Shown: positions 29,943 to 44,898 of the stretch, piece after piece
How positions within the stretch are numbered: the first letter of the stretch is position 1
Layout: each line of letters begins with the position of its first letter
From: Enterobacter ludwigii
GTDB taxonomy: Bacteria > Pseudomonadota > Gammaproteobacteria > Enterobacterales > Enterobacteriaceae
Assembly: GCF_001750725.1 (NCBI RefSeq)
Contig: NZ_CP017279.1
Coordinates: 3,038,001 to 3,102,000 of the forward strand
DNA: 64,000 nt
Reading direction: 5' to 3'
Position numbers and translations under genes: made by a program
The notes under the pieces: model-generated
Told to the model about the DNA's origin: nothing
The model's database searches: none
The model's input: only the letters and a program-made list of their open reading frames with translations

Positions 29943-31505
29943 GTGGACTCCATATTTTCTATTGGCATCCAGTCATTATGGGACGAATTGAGCCACATGC
30001 CAGTCGGAGGAGTCTGGTGGATTAATACGGATCGTAATGAAGATGCTATCAGTCTGGTAAACAAGACAATTGCCGCTCAGGGCAAGGATTCCCGCGTGGC
30101 CGTCGTGAGCATGGGCGAAGAGCCAAAGAAAATTATCACCCTTGAAAACGATCGCGGTCCGCAGACGGTGCGATTATTTTCCATGCCTGCGGAGGCCGAT
30201 AGTCTATACTTTTTGTCCCGCGACATTCAGTGCTCTATTGATCCGGATCACTATCTGGTGATTCTGAAATGCTCAAATAACGCCCTGCAAAATATCCCTG
30301 CTGAAAAACTACTGCCCTGGCTGGAAAAAATCAATAAATGGGCAAAATTTCAAAATTGCACGCTATTGATAGTCAATCCTGGCAGTAATAACGACAAACT
30401 GTTTTCCCTTTTAATGGGCGAATATCGCTCCCTGTTTGGTCTGGCGAGTCTTCGGAACCAGGCAGACAGCTATCTCTACGATATTGCGTTCTGGTGTAAT
30501 GAAAAAGGCGTAAGCGCCAGACAACAGCTCACCCTTAAACATATTGAGGGCGAATGGCACCTGGCGCAGCAGGAAGAAACCGTGGTGCAACCGCGCAGCG
30601 ATGAAAAACGAATCCTGAGCCATATTGCCGTTTTAGAGGGGGCGCCTGCGCTCTCGGAAAATTGGTCGTTGTTTGATTCTAACGAAGCGCTTTTTAATGA
30701 AGCTCGCACAACCCAGGCAGCAACCATTGTTTTTTCGCTCATGCAAAATAACCAGATTGAAACGCTGGCGCGACAGATCCACACCTTACGTCGCCAGCGC
30801 GGAAGCGCCTTAAAAATAGTGGTGCGCGAAAATAACACCAGCCTTCGCGCCACGGATGAGCGCCTGCTTCTGGGCTGCGGTGCCAATATGGTGATTCCGT
30901 GGAATGCGCCGTTATCACGCTGCCTGACGCTTCTCGAAAGCGTTCAGGGCCAGCAGTTCAACCGTCACGTACCGGAAGATATCTCCACCCTGCTCTCCAT
31001 GACGCAGCCGATGAAGCTGCGCGGATACCAGAAATGGGATACCTTCTGCGACGCCGTCGGCAACATGATGAGCAACACGCTGCTTCCTGCAGACGGGAAA
31101 GGGGTGATGGTTGCCCTGCGCCCGGTACCGGGTATCCGCGTTGAACAGGCGCTCACGTTGTGCCGCCCGAACCGCACAGGAGATATCATGACCATCGGCG
31201 ACAACCGCCTGGTGCTGTTCTTGTCCTTCTGCCGGATAAACGATCTTGATACCGCCCTTAACCATATCTTCCCCCTGCCAACCGGGGATATTTTCTCGAA
31301 CCGTATGATCTGGTTCGAAGATAATTCTATCAGTGCAGAGCTGGTGCAGATGCGCGCCCTCGAGCCTGAACAATGGGCGAAACCGCTCACCGTGAAGAGC
31401 GATGCCAAACCGATTCTCAACGCCCGACATGACGGACACGTCTGGCGGCGAATACCGGAACCCCTTCGCCTGTTAACTGAGAATGGGGAGAACGCACCAT
31501 CATGA
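29943..31505 (+). CDS. bcsE: c-di-GMP-binding protein BcsE, GTG start
   Basis: A 520-aa cytosolic protein (E. coli 523 aa) that binds c-di-GMP through a GIL/GGDEF-I-like region and raises cellulose output. The c-di-GMP I-site motif RTGD is at residues 411-414. An N-terminal RecA-like domain (about 1-215) and a degenerate receiver-like middle domain are consistent with the family. The start is GTG at 29943, with AGAGGGA upstream. The stop overlaps bcsF in ATGA. It is divergent from bcsR; the 173-bp gap probably holds both promoters. Confidence 0.95.
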   Translation: MDSIFSIGIQSLWDELSHMPVGGVWWINTDRNEDAISLVNKTIAAQGKDSRVAVVSMGEEPKKIITLENDRGPQTVRLFSMPAEADSLYFLSRDIQCSIDPDHYLVILKCSNNALQNIPAEKLLPWLEKINKWAKFQNCTLLIVNPGSNNDKLFSLLMGEYRSLFGLASLRNQADSYLYDIAFWCNEKGVSARQQLTLKHIEGEWHLAQQEETVVQPRSDEKRILSHIAVLEGAPALSENWSLFDSNEALFNEARTTQAATIVFSLMQNNQIETLARQIHTLRRQRGSALKIVVRENNTSLRATDERLLLGCGANMVIPWNAPLSRCLTLLESVQGQQFNRHVPEDISTLLSMTQPMKLRGYQKWDTFCDAVGNMMSNTLLPADGKGVMVALRPVPGIRVEQALTLCRPNRTGDIMTIGDNRLVLFLSFCRINDLDTALNHIFPLPTGDIFSNRMIWFEDNSISAELVQMRALEPEQWAKPLTVKSDAKPILNARHDGHVWRRIPEPLRLLTENGENAPS

Positions 31506-31696
31506 ATATCAGCGATATCATTCAACTGGTCGTATTCTGTGCGCTGATCTTTTTCCCGCTTGGCTACTATGCACGCCATTCCATACGCCGTATCCGCGAT
31601 ACGGCCAGAGTGCTGTTTGTAAAACCTCGCTATGTAAAACCAGCCGGAACACTGACACGGGCATCACACGTCAAGGCAGACCGAAAACATGACTAA
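31502..31696 (+). CDS. bcsF: Cellulose biosynthesis membrane protein BcsF
   Basis: A 64-aa protein with one N-terminal membrane helix (residues 4-24) and a basic cytosolic tail. In E. coli BcsF links BcsE to BcsG at the membrane. It is translationally coupled on both sides: a 4-base ATGA overlap with bcsE and an 8-base overlap with bcsG. Confidence 0.92.
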   Translation: MNISDIIQLVVFCALIFFPLGYYARHSIRRIRDTARVLFVKPRYVKPAGTLTRASHVKADRKHD

Positions 31697-33368
31697 TTCT
31701 ACCTATACCGCTTCGTCACCATCGCCGCTCTGGCAATACTGGCGCGGCCTTTCCGGCTGGAACTTCTACTTTCTGGTGAAGTTTGGTCTGCTGTGGGCAG
31801 GCTATCTGAATTTCCATCCCCTGCTCAACCTGGTGTTTATGGCTTTCCTGCTGATGCCTTTGCCCAATATCAGGCTGCATCGCTTGCGTCACTGGATTGC
31901 TATCCCTGTCGGCTTTGCTCTGTTCTGGCATGACACCTGGCTGCCGGGACCGGACAGCATTATGAGTCAGGGTTCGCAGGTGGCAGGGTTTAGCGCCAGC
32001 TATGTCCTTGACCTGACCGAGCGCTTTATTAACTGGCAAATGATAGGTGCCGTCTTTGTGCTGCTGGTGGCCTGGCTGTTCCTGTCACAATGGATCCGCG
32101 TCACGGTATTTGTCGTCGCCATTATGATCTGGCTGAACGTGCTGACGCTTGCGGGTCCAGACTTCTCCCTGTGGCCCGCGGGTCAACCCACGACCACGGT
32201 GACCACTACCGGGGGAAGTGCAGCGGCAACCGTCACGACGGCAGGTGATACGCCTGTGGTCGGCGATATCCCGACGCAGACCGCACCGCCGACGTCCACT
32301 AACCTGAACGCCTGGCTCTCCAGCTTCTATACCGCGGAAGATAAACGTCAGACCAAATTCCCGGAAGCCCTGCCGGCGGATGCTCAGCCGTTTGAGCTGC
32401 TGGTGATCAACATCTGTTCACTCTCCTGGGCTGACGTCGATGCCGCGGGTTTGATGTCTCACCCGCTGTGGTCCCATTTCGATATCCAGTTTAAAGACTT
32501 TAACTCTGCCACCTCGTACAGCGGCCCGGCGGCAATTCGCCTGCTTCGTGCAAGCTGCGGTCAGACATCGCATAAGAACCTGTATCAACCCGCCGGCAAC
32601 CAGTGTTATCTGTTCGATAACCTCTCAAAACTGGGCTTCACGCAGCATCTGATGCTGGGACATAACGGCCAGTTCGGTAACTTCCTGAAAGAGGTGCGCG
32701 AACAGGGTGGTATGCAGGCACAGCTGATGGATCAAACCGGACTGCCGGTCACTCTGCTGGGCTTTGACGGTTCACCTGTTTATGACGATACCGCCGTGCT
32801 GCAACGCTGGCTGAAGACCATCGAAAAAGACAGTAATCCGCGCAGTGCAACGTTCTACAATACGCTGCCGCTTCACGATGGTAACCACTTCCCTGGCGTG
32901 AGCAAAACGGCCGATTATAAAGTTCGTGCGCAGAAATTCTTTGATGAACTGGACGCATTCTTTACGGAGCTGGATAAATCGGGCCGTAAAGTGATGGTGG
33001 TTGTGGTACCTGAACACGGCGCCGCGCTGAAAGGCGACAGAATGCAGGTGTCAGGTCTGCGTGATATCCCTAGCCCGTCTATTACCAACGTACCGGCAGG
33101 CATTAAATTCTTTGGTATGAAGGCACCTCATCAGGGCGCACCGATTGAGATCGCTCAGCCAACCAGCTATCTGGCCATTTCAGAACTGGTTGCCCGCGCG
33201 GTTGACGGCAAACTGTTTGTGGAAGACAGCGTGAACTGGGATCAGCTCACCAGTAACCTGCCGCAAACTGCCGAAGTCTCTGAGAACGCGAACGCGGTTG
33301 TGATTCAGTATCAGAATAAACCGTACGTTCGCCTGAACGGTGGAGACTGGGTACCTTATCCGCAGTAA
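31689..33368 (+). CDS. bcsG: Cellulose phosphoethanolamine transferase BcsG
   Basis: A 559-aa inner-membrane enzyme that adds phosphoethanolamine to cellulose, the same length as E. coli BcsG. Four or five N-terminal membrane helices (to about residue 155) are followed by a Thr/Ala/Gly-rich linker and a periplasmic alkaline-phosphatase-like domain. The nucleophile Ser278 (SATSYSGP), Cys243, Cys290, Cys306 and the metal-binding VPEHG near 440-444 are all present at the expected positions. Modified cellulose is therefore expected. A palindromic repeat follows the stop. Confidence 0.96.
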   Translation: MTNSTYTASSPSPLWQYWRGLSGWNFYFLVKFGLLWAGYLNFHPLLNLVFMAFLLMPLPNIRLHRLRHWIAIPVGFALFWHDTWLPGPDSIMSQGSQVAGFSASYVLDLTERFINWQMIGAVFVLLVAWLFLSQWIRVTVFVVAIMIWLNVLTLAGPDFSLWPAGQPTTTVTTTGGSAAATVTTAGDTPVVGDIPTQTAPPTSTNLNAWLSSFYTAEDKRQTKFPEALPADAQPFELLVINICSLSWADVDAAGLMSHPLWSHFDIQFKDFNSATSYSGPAAIRLLRASCGQTSHKNLYQPAGNQCYLFDNLSKLGFTQHLMLGHNGQFGNFLKEVREQGGMQAQLMDQTGLPVTLLGFDGSPVYDDTAVLQRWLKTIEKDSNPRSATFYNTLPLHDGNHFPGVSKTADYKVRAQKFFDELDAFFTELDKSGRKVMVVVVPEHGAALKGDRMQVSGLRDIPSPSITNVPAGIKFFGMKAPHQGAPIEIAQPTSYLAISELVARAVDGKLFVEDSVNWDQLTSNLPQTAEVSENANAVVIQYQNKPYVRLNGGDWVPYPQ

Positions 33369-33377
33369 ACCGCATTT

Positions 33378-33400
33378 CCCTCTCCCCCCAGGGGAGAGGG
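33378..33400. repeat. Dispersed palindrome, copy 4
   Basis: CCCTCTCCCC and GGGGAGAGGG form a 10-bp stem with loop CCA, 9 bases after the bcsG stop and 13 bases from the celY-like stop, between convergent genes. Confidence 0.85.
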
Positions 33401-33413
33401 CTCACCCGTTCCG

Positions 33414-34409
33414 TTATGGCTGCTCAGCAAGCCATACAAGCATTTTCAGGCTTGCGGAGTAGTAATCATCCTTTGCAGTGATCTCGGGTTCTCCGGATGG
33501 CTGTCCCATCGTTAAATCACGTACCGCCAGCAGCCCCCCTTCCATCATGTAAGGCGCATATTCATTGGTCGTCACGTTTACCCATGCGGGAGTTTGTTCG
33601 CGGGGGAACTGACCGAACCAGGCTCGCCACGGCGTTAACAGCGGGCTCTTCTTATCAGACCAGGCCAGGTAAAGTGGAATGCGGATCGCGTCGTAGCTCA
33701 TCCGTGGCGGCCAGGCTTTGGCCGGGGACAGCGTGCCCGTAGAGCCCAGTGAGACCCAGTCCGTGGGAAGTCTGGCTTTACCCGATCCCATTTTTGCCAG
33801 CAAGCGATGGCCATCCTGAATCAACTTGCCCCAGACCGGCGAATGGCTGCGGCTGGCAAAGGCCTGCCAGGCCGGGAAGACGAAATAAGAGGGGTTTAGC
33901 ACGATCTCACCGTCGAGGGTAAACCCCTGAACGCCGGGCAGCATCACGCGGTAACCCGCATAACGGGTCACGGTGTGGCTAATGAGTGCTTTCGTTATCG
34001 CATCCGATGCGGCGCTGTACTGTTTGTCATGCCAGCGCGTATCCGCTTTCAACAGCGCCCAGGCAATCAGGACATCGCCATCGGCGGCGTTATTTTTGTC
34101 AGCAATCGGGTTGGACTCGGCAGGGTTATAACGCCAGTAAAACAGACCATTTTCTTTGTTCTTCAGCGTACTGTCAGTCCATTTCCAGAGCTTATCAAAC
34201 GTGGTTTTATCGTCGTTAGCCACCGCCATCAGCATAGCGAAGCCCTGGCCTTCAGTATGCGAAACATTGCCGTTGCCGGTATCGACAATCCGCCCTTCCG
34301 GCGTAAAGAAGCGTGCTTTGTAACTCTCCCAGGCCTGGCCCGCCTGAGAGAGAGGGGAGAACAGTAAACTCATCATGACGGCCAGAGCGGCGCATGCGGG
34401 TTTTCGCAT
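33414..34409 (-). CDS. Second family-8 cellulase (CelY-like)
   Basis: A 331-aa secreted GH8 endoglucanase with a signal peptide (ends SQA near residue 23). It keeps the GH8 catalytic set: Glu in HTEGQGFAML, the signature AADGDVLIAWALLKA and the Asp of SYDAIRIPLYLAW. The length and features resemble Dickeya minor endoglucanase CelY (about 332 aa) rather than BcsZ (368 aa), and it lacks the BcsZ tail. It starts 6 bases after the birA stop on the same strand, with no clear Shine-Dalgarno, so it may be read through from murB-birA. It is absent beside birA in K-12. It might act on cellulose made by the nearby synthase or on plant material; which is not shown. Confidence 0.88.
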   Translation of the reverse strand: MRKPACAALAVMMSLLFSPLSQAGQAWESYKARFFTPEGRIVDTGNGNVSHTEGQGFAMLMAVANDDKTTFDKLWKWTDSTLKNKENGLFYWRYNPAESNPIADKNNAADGDVLIAWALLKADTRWHDKQYSAASDAITKALISHTVTRYAGYRVMLPGVQGFTLDGEIVLNPSYFVFPAWQAFASRSHSPVWGKLIQDGHRLLAKMGSGKARLPTDWVSLGSTGTLSPAKAWPPRMSYDAIRIPLYLAWSDKKSPLLTPWRAWFGQFPREQTPAWVNVTTNEYAPYMMEGGLLAVRDLTMGQPSGEPEITAKDDYYSASLKMLVWLAEQP

Positions 34410-34415
34410 AATGGG

Positions 34416-35378
34416 TTATTCCGCGCTGCGCAGTGAAATCTCACCGCCCACCCAGGGTTTAATCACGCCATCCTGTTCCAGGAGCAACGCGCCCTGTGCG
34501 TCGATGCCGCGGGAAATACCGTAGATCTCTTTATCACCAATCAGCAATTTCACCGGACGGTTAATAAAGTTATCCAGCTTTTCCCAACGGGACAGGAAGG
34601 ATGCCAGCCCCTCTTGTTCAAAGAGCGAAAGCGAACTGCGTAATTCTTTAATCATACGCACGGCAAGGGTGTTGCGATCGATGGTGATCCCCGCTTCCTG
34701 CAGGTTGGTCCACGCCTGATTCACCACGTCATTTTGTACATTGCGCATCACCATATTGAGGCCGGCACCAATGACAATTTGCGCCGCGTCGCCTGTTTTA
34801 CCCGTTAATTCAACGAGAATACCGGCAAGTTTACGATCGTTCAGATAAAGATCGTTTGGCCATTTCACCCGCACCTTATCAGCGCCCAGATCGTGCAGCA
34901 CTTCTGCCATCACAATCCCGATGACCAGACTCAGGCCAACAGCAGCAGCGGGCCCCTGCTCCAGACGCCAGTACATGGAGAGATAGAGGTTGGCACCAAA
35001 TGGCGAAAACCACTTGCGGCCTCGACGGCCACGCCCGGCCTGCTGGTACTCGGCTACACAGGCATCCCCGGAGGATAATTCGCTGAGTCGATCCATAAGG
35101 TACTGGTTGGTCGAATCGATCACCGGCAAGACCGCAACATTGCCATGCTCTACCTGGCTGCGGATCAGCTCTTCATTCAGCAGCTGAATCGGCTCCGGCA
35201 GGCTGTAGCCTTTTCCGGGTACCGTAAAGACATCGACACCCCAGTCGCGGAGGGTCTGGATATGCTTATTAATGGCGGCACGGCTCATGCCCAGGTGTTC
35301 ACCCAGCTGCTCGCCGGAATGGAATTCACCGTCGGCAAGAATGCTTATCAGGGTTAAAGGGATAGTATTGTCCTTCAC
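34416..35378 (-). CDS. birA: Biotin-protein ligase and bio operon repressor BirA
   Basis: A 320-aa bifunctional protein. The N-terminal winged HTH (residues 1-60, [22 protein letters not shown]) binds the bio operator. The central ligase domain has the biotinoyl-AMP loop [10 protein letters not shown] and VKWPNDLYL, and a small SH3-like domain is at the C-terminus. It joins biotin to the AccB subunit of acetyl-CoA carboxylase. The start overlaps the murB stop by 4 bases (ATGA). In K-12 the gene after birA is coaA on the opposite strand; here it is the CelY-like cellulase. Confidence 0.97.
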   Translation of the reverse strand: MKDNTIPLTLISILADGEFHSGEQLGEHLGMSRAAINKHIQTLRDWGVDVFTVPGKGYSLPEPIQLLNEELIRSQVEHGNVAVLPVIDSTNQYLMDRLSELSSGDACVAEYQQAGRGRRGRKWFSPFGANLYLSMYWRLEQGPAAAVGLSLVIGIVMAEVLHDLGADKVRVKWPNDLYLNDRKLAGILVELTGKTGDAAQIVIGAGLNMVMRNVQNDVVNQAWTNLQEAGITIDRNTLAVRMIKELRSSLSLFEQEGLASFLSRWEKLDNFINRPVKLLIGDKEIYGISRGIDAQGALLLEQDGVIKPWVGGEISLRSAE

Positions 35379-36403
35379 GCGATAACCTCCACGGCATTCA
35401 CTTCACCCGTACGGCCAATGAAGCGGACCTCTGGCTCCAGCCAGACGTTAAATTTTTCGCCCACTTGCTGACGGACGTGATGGGCCAACCGGACAACATC
35501 CTCGCTGGTCGCATCGTTTTGATTAATCAGCACCAGAGCCTGCTGACGATGAACGGCCGCACCGCCCACGGAGGCGCCTTTTAACTGGCATTGATCGATA
35601 AGCCAGCCCGCGGCCAGCTTCACGCTACCATCCGCCTGTGGGTAATGGGGTGCGGCAGGCCAACCTGCAAGAAACGCTTGGGCGTTTTCGCTGCTGATAA
35701 CCGGGTTTTTGAAGAAGCTTCCCGCATTTCCATTCACTTTAGGATCAGGAAGTTTGGTCGTGCGCATATGGCACACCGAGTCAAAAACGTCACGGGCAGT
35801 CGCCGTTTCGGGATCGAGACGCGTTAAATCACCGTAGGTCAGCACCGGCTGCCAGTTTTTTGACAGACGCAGGCCTACGGCGACAATCACGTAGCGATCC
35901 TGATATTCATGCTTGAAAATACTGTCACGGTAGCCAAAACGGCACTGTTCAGCGGTTAAACGCTGAGCCGCGCCGGTCGCCAGCTCAATACAATCGACGT
36001 ATTCACAAACGTGTTTCAGTTCGATGCCATAGGCACCGATATTTTGAATGGGGGATGATCCGGCGCAGCCAGGGATAAGGGCAAGGTTTTCCAGTCCTGG
36101 CATCCCTTTGTCCAGGGTGTATTGCACCAGATGATGCCAGTTTTCACCGGCGCCAACGTGCAGATGCCAACTATCGGCGCGCTCTTCCACATCAATTCCC
36201 ATGATGCGGTTAACGATCACCGTTCCCGCAAAATCATCGAGAAACAGGACATTACTTCCTTCGCCCAGAATCAGTACAGGTTCGTCTTGTTCTGTTGCGC
36301 TTTGCCAGGCATCCAGCAGCTGCTGTGCAGTATCGGCACGTACAATTTTATTAGCATTACGTTGAATGCCAAAGGTATTCCAGGGCTTAAGGGAGTGATT
36401 CAT
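35375..36403 (-). CDS. murB: UDP-N-acetylenolpyruvoylglucosamine reductase MurB
   Basis: A 342-aa FAD enzyme that reduces the enolpyruvyl group to make UDP-MurNAc, the second committed step of peptidoglycan synthesis. FAD-binding segments [10 protein letters not shown] and [17 protein letters not shown] are present, along with the catalytic [11 protein letters not shown]er. It is type I, the same length as E. coli. It lies 3' of the rRNA operon, beyond the operon terminator, and is coupled to birA. Confidence 0.97.
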   Translation of the reverse strand: MNHSLKPWNTFGIQRNANKIVRADTAQQLLDAWQSATEQDEPVLILGEGSNVLFLDDFAGTVIVNRIMGIDVEERADSWHLHVGAGENWHHLVQYTLDKGMPGLENLALIPGCAGSSPIQNIGAYGIELKHVCEYVDCIELATGAAQRLTAEQCRFGYRDSIFKHEYQDRYVIVAVGLRLSKNWQPVLTYGDLTRLDPETATARDVFDSVCHMRTTKLPDPKVNGNAGSFFKNPVISSENAQAFLAGWPAAPHYPQADGSVKLAAGWLIDQCQLKGASVGGAAVHRQQALVLINQNDATSEDVVRLAHHVRQQVGEKFNVWLEPEVRFIGRTGEVNAVEVIA

Positions 36404-36492
36404 AGACGCTATCCTGAGACAAAAACCGGGATAGTTTACCGTATATACGGGGGGATAGGTGATTAGTTTAGAGCAACGAGGAAGGGATAAAA

Positions 36493-36521
36493 ACGCAAAA
36501 AGGCCATCCTTTCGGATGGCC
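36493..36521 (-). terminator. rRNA operon terminator
   Basis: On the minus strand GGCCATCC-GAAA-GGATGGCC is followed by a TTTTT run, a strong intrinsic terminator about 15 bases after the 5S 3' end. Confidence 0.9.
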
Positions 36522-36535
36522 TCTTCACTTATTTG

Positions 36536-36655
36536 ATGCCTGGCAGTTCCCTACTCTCACATGGGGAGACCCCACACTACCATCGGCGCTACGGCGTTTC
36601 ACTTCTGAGTTCGGCATGGGGTCAGGTGGGACCACCGCGCTAAAGCCGCCAGGCA
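36536..36655 (-). rRNA. rrf: 5S ribosomal RNA
   Basis: A 120-nt 5S rRNA running from TGCCTGGCGGC (36655) to GCCAGGCAT (36536), matching the E. coli length. The helix near the 5' end reads GGCTTTAGCGC instead of the K-12 GGCCGTAGCGC, a change also found in Enterobacter relatives. Confidence 0.96.
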
Positions 36656-36717
36656 AATTCTGTTAATCTGTATCAGCTGAAAATCGTCTCTCATCGCCAA
36701 AACATCTTCGGCGTTGT

Positions 36718-39621
<2,904 letters not shown>

Positions 39622-39801
39622 TCACAACCCGAAGATGTTTCTTTCGATTCATCACCGGTTTGCGAAAATTTGAGAGACTCGAACACACATAACATGTGTG
39701 TCGTTTCAATTTTCAGCTTGATCCAGATTTTTAAAGAGCAAAACTTCGCAGTGCACCTTTTCAGGTTCACTCTGAAGTTTTCTTGTTTTCGCAGTAAAAG
39801 A

Positions 39802-39877
39802 TGGTGGAGCTATGCGGGATCGAACCGCAGACCTCCTGCGTGCAAAGCAGGCGCTCTCCCAGCTGAGCTATAGCCCC
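39802..39877 (-). tRNA. alaT: tRNA-Ala (anticodon TGC)
   Basis: A 76-nt tRNA with encoded CCA. It begins GGGGCTATAGCTCAGC and carries the anticodon TGC in CTTTGCACG, plus a normal T-loop (GGTTCGATC). It lies in the 16S-23S spacer, next to 23S. The symbol is by analogy with the Ile-Ala type rRNA operons. Confidence 0.96.
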
Positions 39878-39915
39878 ATCGTATGACCAACCTCTTCAAA
39901 TCTGCATGACAGATT

Positions 39916-39992
<77 letters not shown>

Positions 39993-40062
39993 GTAGAGGT
40001 TTTTTACTGCTGTTTTTCATCAGACAATCTGTGTGAGCACTACAAAGGCAGGTTCTTTAAGG

Positions 40063-41602
<1,540 letters not shown>

Positions 41603-41734
41603 AAGTTTGATGCTCGTGAATTAAACTTCGTAATGAATTACGTATGTTCACTCAGAGACTTGGTATTCATTTAGTGTCCGAAGACATTAAGAATCCATGT
41701 CACTTTGAGTGCCCACACAGATTGTCTGATAAAT

Positions 41735-41746
41735 TGTTAAAGAGCA
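41735..41746 (-). promoter_or_regulatory. rRNA leader boxA antitermination site
   Basis: On the minus strand TGCTCTTTAACA is the standard boxA, where the Nus factors assemble. A related TGCTCTTTAA lies in the spacer between tRNA-Ala and 23S near 39735-39744. Confidence 0.85.
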
Positions 41747-41786
41747 GTTGCGACGCGGCTTACAGCTCACCGTCGCGAGGTCACGT

Positions 41787-41814
41787 ATATTACGTTTTCC
41801 TCATTCAGAGTCAA
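41787..41814 (-). promoter_or_regulatory. rRNA promoter P2
   Basis: On the minus strand the -35 is TTGACT (41814-41809), followed by a 16-base spacer and the -10 TAATAT (41792-41787). It lies about 115 bases downstream of P1. Confidence 0.85.
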
Positions 41815-41905
41815 GCATTTATTTTTGCTTTTCTCTGTTGGTGTTCATCTCTGAACCCGCCAACCCGGCGGCGTGTGTGCCGTTGTTCCGTGTCAGTGGA
41901 GGCGC

Positions 41906-41960
41906 ATTATAGGGAGTTCTCAGACGTTGACAACCCCTCTTTTAAAAAAAACGTTCAACC
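41906..41960 (-). promoter_or_regulatory. rRNA promoter P1 with UP element
   Basis: On the minus strand the -35 is TTGTCA (41933-41928), followed by a 16-base spacer and a perfect -10 TATAAT (41911-41906). A GC-rich discriminator GCGCCTC follows, as in stringently controlled rrn P1 promoters. An A/T-tract (TTTTTTTA-like, about 41940-41960) forms the UP element. The 382-bp gap between 16S and murI holds only these promoters and the leader. Confidence 0.9.
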
Positions 41961-41984
41961 GTCTCTTTTTTGCTCAAAATCGTG

Positions 41985-42836
41985 CTACAGCGCCAGTTTT
42001 TCGAGCGTTTCAAAGCCATAACGGCGTAAAACGGGCAAAAGTTGCTCGGTCTCGTTGGTGATGGCCATACAAAAAGCGATGTTTGCATCGGCAGATTTTG
42101 CATCCGGGGCTTCATGTTCCAGCAACCAGGCCGTACGTCGGGCTATAGCCGCCCCCGAATCCACCAGCCGCGTGCCCTCAGGCAGAACTTCTAATAACTC
42201 TTCCTGTAATAGAGGGAAATGGGTACACCCCAGCACAACGGTGTCCGGTGGCTCCGGCATCCGCAGCCACGGGCGGAGAATACGGCGCAACTCTTCGAGC
42301 GGCACTGCCTTTCCGTGCAGCTTCGCTTCGGCGATCTCGACCAGTTCCGCCGAACCGAGCATCGCAATCTGGCATTCGTTGGCAAAGCGGTCGATTAACT
42401 CGCGCGTATAAGGTCGCTTCACCGTGCCTCGCGTTGCCAGTAAACCAACAATGCCATTTGCCGTCAGACGTGCGGCAGGCTTTATTGCAGGAACAACGCC
42501 CACAACCGGGAACTGGAATTTTTCGCGCAATGCAGGAAGCGATACTGTACTGGCCGTGTTACAGGCGATGACCGCCAGCGAGAGGGGATAACGCTTTTGT
42601 ACCGCGGTGACGATTTCAACCACACGCTCAACAATAAAGTCTTCACTCTTTTCCCCATACGGGAACGCGACGTTATCAAAGGCGTAAATGTAATGGAGAT
42701 CCGGCAGGAGATGTCGGATCTCATCATAGACCGAAAGCCCACCGACGCCGGAATCAAATACCAGCACGGTGGGACGCGGATTAGAAGGTGTAGCTGCCAG
42801 ACAAGGTGTATTCCCGTCCTGCAGTTTGGTAGCCAT
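41985..42836 (-). CDS. murI: Glutamate racemase MurI
   Basis: A 283-aa enzyme making D-glutamate for peptidoglycan. The two catalytic cysteines appear in VIACNTAST and [10 protein letters not shown], and the substrate-binding FDSGVGGLS is at the N-terminus. The N-terminal extension of about 20 residues is the type that binds the UDP-MurNAc-Ala activator in E. coli. The gene overlaps the 3' end of btuB by 56 bases, as in E. coli. The rRNA P1 promoter begins close after it. Confidence 0.96.
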   Translation of the reverse strand: MATKLQDGNTPCLAATPSNPRPTVLVFDSGVGGLSVYDEIRHLLPDLHYIYAFDNVAFPYGEKSEDFIVERVVEIVTAVQKRYPLSLAVIACNTASTVSLPALREKFQFPVVGVVPAIKPAARLTANGIVGLLATRGTVKRPYTRELIDRFANECQIAMLGSAELVEIAEAKLHGKAVPLEELRRILRPWLRMPEPPDTVVLGCTHFPLLQEELLEVLPEGTRLVDSGAAIARRTAWLLEHEAPDAKSADANIAFCMAITNETEQLLPVLRRYGFETLEKLAL

Positions 42837-44628
42837 AAACTGTCTCGTAATCTTTATCGAACAGGTTGGCTATTTTACCACGAACTGTAAGGTGAGAGGT
42901 GACAGGATATGAAACTGCGACATCCCACAGGCTTACGCCGCCCATTTTCACCTTTTCAGACGGGTAGGTACCAAAGTCAGTGTCGTAACGTGTTCCCAGG
43001 TAGTGATAAGTCAGGCTCCAGTCGAATTCATAGACCTGCGTATCAAGCTGATACTTCACCTGCTGCTTAGCCCGGCGATCCAATAGCTGGTTTGTTGCCG
43101 CATTGCGTGCATCCACGTAATCGTAACCGACCGTATGAGTCAGTGGACCTGTATCAAAGGACGCTGTGGCTTCAACCCCTTTAATACGCGCCTTGCCTAC
43201 GTTGTAGTATTCCTGAAGGTTGTTATTAAAGTCGATCAGGTTATCAACGTCATTGCGATAGGCCGATACGCGCCAGTTTACGCCAGCCGTCAGGCCTTCG
43301 AACGCGCCTTCCCACTGTTTACTCTCCTCAGGATCAAGATGGTCGTTGCCATAGAAACCATACAGCTGCCCGAGGTTGGGTGCTTTATAGGCAGTGCCAT
43401 ACGAGGCAATGAATCGATAACCTTCAATGAACTCCCAGCCCGCACTGCTCTGCCAGGTGCCATGGCGACCAAACTGAGAGTTATCGTCGCTACGCGCTGC
43501 CCCTTCCAGGGTAAAGTCGCCAAACTGCTGCAGCGCAGTCAGGTAGACGCCGGTGTTACGCAGGTCATAGCCGTTTGTGACATAGCTTGTTCCTGGTTCG
43601 GTGCTCTGCTTCTGCCAGTCGACACCTGCGCCAATATTGCCATGGCCCACCTCAACGGAGTTAGTCCACTGCACGTTGTACTGTTTGATCTCATCCAGCG
43701 TGGCATTGGAATCATAACGTCCCAGATGCGGGTCGTAGTTATAATCTTTGCTGTGGCTGTAGCTGGTGAGAAGTTGTGAATGGACGATGTCATTATTAAA
43801 GCGCAGTCCAGCGTCCCAGGTCTGGCTATAGAGCTGGCGAGTATCAACCAAAACATCAGGCGTAAATGAACTGTAATAGCCGTCATAGGCGGTACGGTTG
43901 CTGTAGCCATAGCCGCGAACGAACCCGCTCCACTGATCAGAGAAAGCATGCTCCAGCGCACCGTAGAGGGTTTTATTCATAAAGCCGTCACGATCGGTCT
44001 GGGCCAGACCACCGTTGTTGCCATCCGCGACCACGTCAAAGCCTTTGGTATAGGTATAATCACCCGCCAGCGTCACGCGCGTGCTGTCACCCAGGGTTTG
44101 CTGAGTGCTGCCGCCGTAATTTTGGTAGCCATGCGAGCCTACGCCCGCATTCAACGTCGTGCCGTCCTTCGCGCGGGTAGTAATAATGTTCACTACGCCA
44201 CCAATCGCATCAGAACCATAGACTGCAGAGCGTGGCCCGCGAATATATTCAATGCGCTGCACCAGGGCGATCGGGAACTGACTGAGATCGGACGACCCCG
44301 TTACCCCAGCCTGGTTAAGACGGATCCCGTCGACAAGAATAAGAACATGACTGGAATTAGTTCCCCGAATAAAAAGAGAGGAAAGTTGCCCCATTCCGCC
44401 GTTTTGGGCGGTATCCACGCCAGGCAAGCGACGCATAACGTCAATGACGGTGTTTGCCTGCCAGCGATCAATATCCTCGCGCGTCACCACAGACGTTGGT
44501 GCAAGAACGGTATTAACAGGTTGCTCAAAACGGTTTGCTGTCACCACCAACGAGTCGGCGCTATCCTGCGCCCAGCCCGAAAATGCCGTGACGGACAACG
44601 CCGTCAACAGCGATACTTTTTTAATCAT
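42781..44628 (-). CDS. btuB: Outer-membrane cobalamin receptor BtuB
   Basis: A 615-aa TonB-dependent transporter for vitamin B12. A signal peptide of 20 residues is followed by the TonB box DSLVVTANR, a plug domain with [15 protein letters not shown] and a 22-strand barrel ending in SGSYTF. The ATG at 44628 matches the E. coli start, and the longer open frame is not supported. Expression is set by the cobalamin riboswitch in the leader. Confidence 0.97.
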   Translation of the reverse strand: MIKKVSLLTALSVTAFSGWAQDSADSLVVTANRFEQPVNTVLAPTSVVTREDIDRWQANTVIDVMRRLPGVDTAQNGGMGQLSSLFIRGTNSSHVLILVDGIRLNQAGVTGSSDLSQFPIALVQRIEYIRGPRSAVYGSDAIGGVVNIITTRAKDGTTLNAGVGSHGYQNYGGSTQQTLGDSTRVTLAGDYTYTKGFDVVADGNNGGLAQTDRDGFMNKTLYGALEHAFSDQWSGFVRGYGYSNRTAYDGYYSSFTPDVLVDTRQLYSQTWDAGLRFNNDIVHSQLLTSYSHSKDYNYDPHLGRYDSNATLDEIKQYNVQWTNSVEVGHGNIGAGVDWQKQSTEPGTSYVTNGYDLRNTGVYLTALQQFGDFTLEGAARSDDNSQFGRHGTWQSSAGWEFIEGYRFIASYGTAYKAPNLGQLYGFYGNDHLDPEESKQWEGAFEGLTAGVNWRVSAYRNDVDNLIDFNNNLQEYYNVGKARIKGVEATASFDTGPLTHTVGYDYVDARNAATNQLLDRRAKQQVKYQLDTQVYEFDWSLTYHYLGTRYDTDFGTYPSEKVKMGGVSLWDVAVSYPVTSHLTVRGKIANLFDKDYETVYGYQTAGREYTLSGSYTF

Positions 44629-44708
44629 TGTTAAAGCATCCACAATATAAGAAGGATGCCGCAGGCTTCATCTATAGCACGCGATGACGAAACCAAATGC
44701 GACGTGAT

Positions 44709-44855
44709 CCCGGCAGGTCTTCGGGCTAGGTGGCGTTTTGCGGATGAAGACTTCCCATTTTCACAGTGTCTACAATTCTCATCCCGCCAGTCTTTACCGC
44801 TGCGCGTCAGCTCCAGATTTTCACTGGATTCCCTTTTCACTCTCAGGAGACCGGA
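44709..44855 (-). ncRNA. Cobalamin riboswitch of btuB
   Basis: The minus-strand leader reads CCGGTCTCCTGAGAG, then GGGAATCCAGTG...CTGGAGCTGACGCGCAGCGG, and ends in the B12 box GCCCGAAGACCTGCCGG. This is the adenosylcobalamin aptamer and closely follows the E. coli btuB leader. The expression platform (about 44635-44708, with GCATCCTTCTTATATTG near the start) hides the ribosome site on ligand binding in E. coli. Confidence 0.93.
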
Positions 44856-44861
44856 AACAGA

Positions 44862-44891
44862 ATGCTACAATTAGACACGTATAGATGTCCA
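44862..44891 (-). promoter_or_regulatory. Candidate btuB promoter
   Basis: On the minus strand TGGACA (44891-44886), an 18-base spacer, then TAGCAT (44867-44862) would start RNA near 44855, exactly where the riboswitch begins. Confidence 0.5.
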
Positions 44892-44898
44892 GATAGCT
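44875..44898. promoter_or_regulatory. Candidate MetJ boxes between btuB and trmA
   Basis: Three tandem 8-mers ACACGTAT, AGATGTCC and AGATAGCT match the MET box AGACGTCT at 6, 6 and 5 of 8 positions in perfect 8-bp register. A fourth in-register match (GGACATCC, 5 of 8) lies at 44915-44922. The cluster covers the btuB -35. This is inferred; compare the clear metF boxes at 63455-63486. Confidence 0.4.

Noticed and set aside
41644..42021. Open frame of 125 codons on the plus strand across the rRNA promoter region
   Set aside because: It overlaps rRNA promoters P1, P2 and boxA on the other strand and the end of murI; no coding signal.
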